A model generated the notes under the pieces. The model did no database searches and was not told where the DNA came from. It was given only the letters and a program-made list of their open reading frames with translations. Both the position numbers and the translations under genes were made by a program. Positions 61,045 to 64,000 of a stretch of 64,000 nucleotides of DNA are shown here, one piece after another (the stretch's first letter is position 1; the number at the start of each line of letters is the position of its first letter). Source of the stretch: Ohtaekwangia sp036568665 (GTDB taxonomy: Bacteria; Bacteroidota; Bacteroidia; Cytophagales; Cyclobacteriaceae); contig NZ_DATCSD010000313.1 of NCBI RefSeq assembly GCF_036568665.1, forward strand, positions 1 to 64,000, read 5' to 3'.

Positions 61045-61542
61045 TTACAACATATAAATATCCATAAGAAGGAGAGAAATGGACCTTAGTAATACAGGAA
61101 GCACTACGTTTAAATACTTGTTTTTTCCCGTCAAGAAAATAATAAACAACAATACTCCTATTCCAACTCCAATTGTTGTACCACCCGTTATTAAAAGTGT
61201 TTTATACCCATCATTACCCAAATGAAAGAGGGAAAACGCAATACCAAGTGCAGAAATTCCTGAGCTTATCCAAAGCACCTTTGGTATAATCATCAATCCC
61301 AGTAATTCTGAAAAGCCAAATTGCTTGCTCATCTGCTCGGAAAGATCGACTGGTCGAAACGCGAATAAGAAAAAGACGACACCAAGTCCGATAAGTGCTA
61401 CCTCAATCACTATCGTGCTTATTTCCAACAACATTAGCATTGCCCCAATCACAAGAGCCGTTAATAAAATTCTCTCTAACAATGGAAGATGCTTGGTTAT
61501 TCTTATGATCATTGGTATTGAAGTCTTCGATGAAGTTTCCAT
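61045..61542 (-). CDS. Four-helix membrane protein of unknown function
   Basis: The 165-residue frame encodes about five hydrophobic stretches: LERILLTALVIGAMLMLLEI, VIEVALIGLGVVFFLFAF, PKVLWISSGISALGIAFSLF, TLLITGGTTIGVGIGVLLFI and VVLPVLLRSISLLLMDIYML. Short polar loops separate them, and the N-terminus is cytosolic-looking. No family recognised. Composition and hydrophobic spacing support a real membrane protein. It is isolated in A/T-rich DNA. Confidence 0.65.
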   Translation of the reverse strand: METSSKTSIPMIIRITKHLPLLERILLTALVIGAMLMLLEISTIVIEVALIGLGVVFFLFAFRPVDLSEQMSKQFGFSELLGLMIIPKVLWISSGISALGIAFSLFHLGNDGYKTLLITGGTTIGVGIGVLLFIIFLTGKNKYLNVVLPVLLRSISLLLMDIYML

Positions 61543-61845
61543 TTTACTTTACCGGTAATATATAAATTCAGCACAAGGTATAATGAACAAAGGGCATAAA
61601 AATATAAAATAAGAAAGTCAAGATTTAAGAAGCACAAGATTCAGAAGGTTCTCATTTGTAACGACAAAGATTTCTCAGTATTAGACAGTCTAAGACACTT
61701 TCCGAACCTACCTTAGCAAGGTGTTTGAGTGATGAGTTCACAACACGGCCAGACTATTTAAAATGTTGTAGGAAGTCGCCTGGAATACTTTCATTAACAG
61801 TTTATACTTATCTATAAACGACTCACAAATCATAACCTATTACTT
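61543..61845. other. 303-bp region without supported genes
   Basis: No open frame of note, hairpin terminator or repeat was seen. Confidence 0.4.
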
Positions 61846-61965
61846 ATGATTCTTATAACCGTAACTTCCATTGATGAGTGGACGCTTTATACTTACCTGG
61901 GCGTTGTTGAAATTGTACTTACAAGCACTATTGCCTGGTATGCGTGGCGATGGCCAAGAGTATGA
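61846..61965 (+). CDS. Possible 39-residue membrane microprotein
   Basis: ATG at 61846 opens a 39-codon frame ending TGA at 61963-61965. The peptide has one hydrophobic span (TYLGVVEIVLTSTIAWYAWR) ending in Trp/Arg residues (WRWPRV), typical of a single-pass small protein. No ribosome-binding sequence is evident, but this phylum rarely uses strong ones. It is too short to prove coding from sequence alone. Confidence 0.3.
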   Translation: MILITVTSIDEWTLYTYLGVVEIVLTSTIAWYAWRWPRV

Positions 61966-62035
61966 TATATATACTTTGTGTTGGTATATTTGGTAGAAGA
62001 TTTGTTAGAAGGTTTATTAACATATTATAATTTTT

Positions 62036-62449
62036 ATGCATGCATCTTACCAACACAATACGCCACCAGTTATTTCTGTAATGCTGGCAGTATCAGACAC
62101 TCCTAAAGCTGTTGCCTGGTACAAAGAGGCATTGGGAGCTACAGAGTTATGGAACTTAGGCTCAGTCGCGGGATTACAAATTGCCGGAGCTCCTTTCTTT
62201 TTGGGCGAGCCAGCAGCAAATGGTTGGGAAAGTCCAGCCAAGCTTGGCATCACTTCTGCCCGCATTGAAGTTTTCTGTGATGATCCGGATGCTTTCATTA
62301 CTCGTGCGGTGAAGTGTGGTGCAAATGGTGACTTCGATCCTATCCGGAATCACGAAGCTCTGTGGGGTATTCACCGACAAGGAGGATTTATAGATCCCTT
62401 TGGTCACATCTGGTTGATTGGTGATCGATCTCCTCTACAAGTTTATTAA
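62036..62449 (+). CDS. VOC (glyoxalase/bleomycin-resistance) family protein
   Basis: The 137-residue protein has the VOC pattern: PPVISVMLAVSDTPKAVAWY, KEALGATELWNLG, then SARIEVFCDDPDAFITRAVK and a closing GGFIDPFGHIWLIGD. The metal-binding His/Glu positions are partly present. The family includes glyoxalases, dioxygenases and resistance proteins; the substrate is not assignable. Monocistronic. Confidence 0.88.
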   Translation: MHASYQHNTPPVISVMLAVSDTPKAVAWYKEALGATELWNLGSVAGLQIAGAPFFLGEPAANGWESPAKLGITSARIEVFCDDPDAFITRAVKCGANGDFDPIRNHEALWGIHRQGGFIDPFGHIWLIGDRSPLQVY

Positions 62450-62763
62450 TTTACATAAGATACCGGGCATAGAGATTTACGAATCGGTGAATACAGGTCG
62501 CTCCTGAATGTGGAAGCAAACATCTATATACCTAACACGTCCAAATGACGCTTATAAAAGAAAGCCCTTTACAACAAAGAAATGTTCCTCTTGCAGAACT
62601 GATTCTACCATTAGAAGCTTAACTCCATGTATTTTAAATCATTTTTTATATTTTACAGGCTAAGTTATAACGTGAAGCTGCAAACATCTTATAAATCATT
62701 GAGTTCATTTTCTGTACATACGCTCAGACTGTTAATCAACCCGCATCGGATCGCACTAACCTG
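62450..62763. other. 314-bp region without supported genes
   Basis: Only short frames occur here. No repeats or terminator-like hairpins were recognised. Confidence 0.4.
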
Positions 62764-63864
62764 ATGAGTAACAAATCTATCTACTTTTCTGGCTTAAACG
62801 GTTTACGAGCAATTTCAGCCATAGCTGTTGTCGTTTCTCATACAACACTAAGTTTGAAGGAGTTCAATCTGGATCCCTTTTTATTTGGCGTGTCGCAAGA
62901 AGGAAAACCTCAGGGCCTTTCACTTGCTGGATATGGAGTGAGCATATTTTTCGTTCTAAGTGGTTTTCTGATAACCTTCTTGTTGCAAACAGAAAAAGAT
63001 ATACAGGATATTAATATCAAAAATTTTTACACAAGAAGAATCCTCAGAATCTGGCCGCTGTATTATTTATATATAGGTCTATATATAGTAACGATGCTTA
63101 TATATGGCATTTGTATCGACTGGCAAACTCTTCTATACTATATTTTGCCGGCTGCCAATATTCCTTTTATCACCGGAGGGAGCACCGTGGGGCTCTTATC
63201 TCATTACTGGTCTTTAGGCGTAGAAGAACAATTCTATCTGTTTTGGCCCTGGCTCAATAAAAAAGCAACTATGCTGTTATCGCTCGCAATAACACTCATT
63301 ATCATTTTGATCAGCGCCAAGACTGTTCTCCATCTGTTTTATCCAAATTCCATTTGGGAAGTATCCATACACATTACCCGATTTCATTGTATGCTGATAG
63401 GAGCAGCCGGAGCATTGCTATATAAAAATAAAAACACATTATTCCTCGCACTGGTGAATAACAAATTAACGCAATCTGTTTGCTGGGTGATCATTTTCCT
63501 GGTTGCCATCAATAAATATCATATAGCTTCCTTCATTGATAACGAGATTATTTCTGTAGTAGCACTATGTTTAATTATCGGGCAGATTGAGATTAAAAAC
63601 AGAATGGTGAATTTGGAAGTAGGCCTCCTCGATTTCCTGGGAAGAATTTCTTTTGGAATATATGTTCTCCATCCGTTACTTATATTCTTCATTTCGAAAT
63701 TACTCCCGGATATGACTATATATTTACCACTCCGGTATATTATTGTTTATTTACTTATACTGACAACAACCATTTTCTTTTCCTATCTATCCTATAGATA
63801 CTTTGAAAAGTACTTTCTAAATTTCAAAACAAGATTTGAAATTGTAAAAGGGTACAAGAATTAG
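62764..63864 (+). CDS. Acyltransferase family 3 membrane protein
   Basis: This 366-residue protein has about ten membrane helices and the acyltransferase-3 motifs: GLNGLRAISAIAVVVSHTTL (Arg and catalytic-type His), YGVSIFFVLSGFLITFLLQT, NFYTRRILRIWPLYYLYIG (conserved RRxxRIxPxY) and HYWSLGVEEQFYLFWPWLNK. It transfers acyl groups, often acetyl, to sugars of O-antigen, capsule or peptidoglycan across the inner membrane. The context shows no polysaccharide cluster in this window. Confidence 0.93.
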   Translation: MSNKSIYFSGLNGLRAISAIAVVVSHTTLSLKEFNLDPFLFGVSQEGKPQGLSLAGYGVSIFFVLSGFLITFLLQTEKDIQDINIKNFYTRRILRIWPLYYLYIGLYIVTMLIYGICIDWQTLLYYILPAANIPFITGGSTVGLLSHYWSLGVEEQFYLFWPWLNKKATMLLSLAITLIIILISAKTVLHLFYPNSIWEVSIHITRFHCMLIGAAGALLYKNKNTLFLALVNNKLTQSVCWVIIFLVAINKYHIASFIDNEIISVVALCLIIGQIEIKNRMVNLEVGLLDFLGRISFGIYVLHPLLIFFISKLLPDMTIYLPLRYIIVYLLILTTTIFFSYLSYRYFEKYFLNFKTRFEIVKGYKN

Positions 63865-63921
63865 ATAACAGGCTTCATCTTTGAAGAGAACCTACATTGC
63901 TCACATGGGCTATAAACATTA

Positions 63922-64000
63922 ATGATCGATAACTATATTATCCGAAGCGCAACACCAGACGAGTTCTCTCTAATTGGCAGACTCATGGTAAAGGTGTATT
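63922..64000 (+). CDS. GNAT-family acetyltransferase, N-terminal fragment (continues beyond window)
   Basis: From ATG at 63922 an open frame reads MIDNYIIRSATPDEFSLIGR then LMVKVY and leaves the window. The IIRSATPDEF start is the usual first strand of GCN5-type N-acetyltransferases. The acetyl-CoA motif lies outside, so the call rests on this start only. It is 57 bp after the acyltransferase. Confidence 0.6.
   Translation, partial: MIDNYIIRSATPDEFSLIGRLMVKVY

Noticed and set aside
60519..62035. Insertion sequence or prophage remnant in the A/T-rich region
   Set aside because: No transposase or integrase frames, inverted-repeat ends or target duplications were seen.

Overview
The window reads as a chromosomal segment of a Bacteroidota bacterium, most likely of the order Cytophagales. 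The support is internal. Two giant secreted proteins (8647-14460 and 32576-38785) carry type IX secretion (T9SS) C-terminal sorting domains. A PorE-like TPR/propeller/OmpA protein is present, as are lipoproteins with an acidic surface-export motif after the lipid cysteine. RNase P RNA has a Bacteroidota-type TAnnTTTG promoter element about 7 nt from its 5' end, and an ECF sigma factor is followed by a FecR-like fragment. There are no rRNAs, tRNAs, transposases, phage genes or CRISPR arrays.

Layout. 0-8.4 kb is housekeeping: a leftward cluster of tsaD, a hotdog thioesterase, smpB and an NlpC/P60 hydrolase diverges by only 11 bp from tamB, which overlaps a DUF2279 gene. 8.6-14.5 kb is one huge repeat protein with a signal peptide and T9SS tail. 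14.7-19.6 kb holds rnpB, an NtrC-like regulator without a DNA-binding domain, an NmrA-type reductase, menC and queA. 19.8-22.1 kb is the PorE-like protein. 22.3-32.5 kb is the most unusual part: five tightly packed genes on one strand that end at an intrinsic terminator. They encode (1) a polytopic transporter-like membrane protein with HEAT repeats and a cNMP-binding-like domain, (2) a protein with three TIR-like segments, (3) an nSTAND1-type P-loop NTPase with one membrane segment, a long coiled coil and a WD40 propeller, (4) an outer-membrane beta-barrel, and (5) a beta-propeller lipoprotein. By composition this is a candidate envelope-spanning sensing or conflict system. A 2069-residue T9SS cargo protein follows.

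38.8-48.4 kb contains a solo HsdR_N-type nuclease domain, AMP nucleosidase, a lacI-MFS pair, an ECF sigma factor with a truncated FecR, a histidine kinase/response regulator pair behind a ThuA gene, and an AraC regulator beside a short-chain dehydrogenase. 49-55.4 kb contains a GAF/4xPAS sensor without an output domain, a DUF1080-like secreted protein facing a membrane-bound HTH protein, and a DUF2461 protein. 55.6-64 kb is looser and richer in A+T: a hydrolase, an HxlR/azoreductase divergent pair with a perfect palindromic operator, DinB, two surface lipoproteins, small membrane proteins, a VOC protein, an acyltransferase and the start of a GNAT acetyltransferase.

Two sequence habits recur. 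Islands of degenerate short-word repeats sit at gene borders, and one lies inside menC. Several intrinsic terminators begin inside the last codons of the gene they end. Functions were assigned by reading protein motifs by eye; no database search was run.
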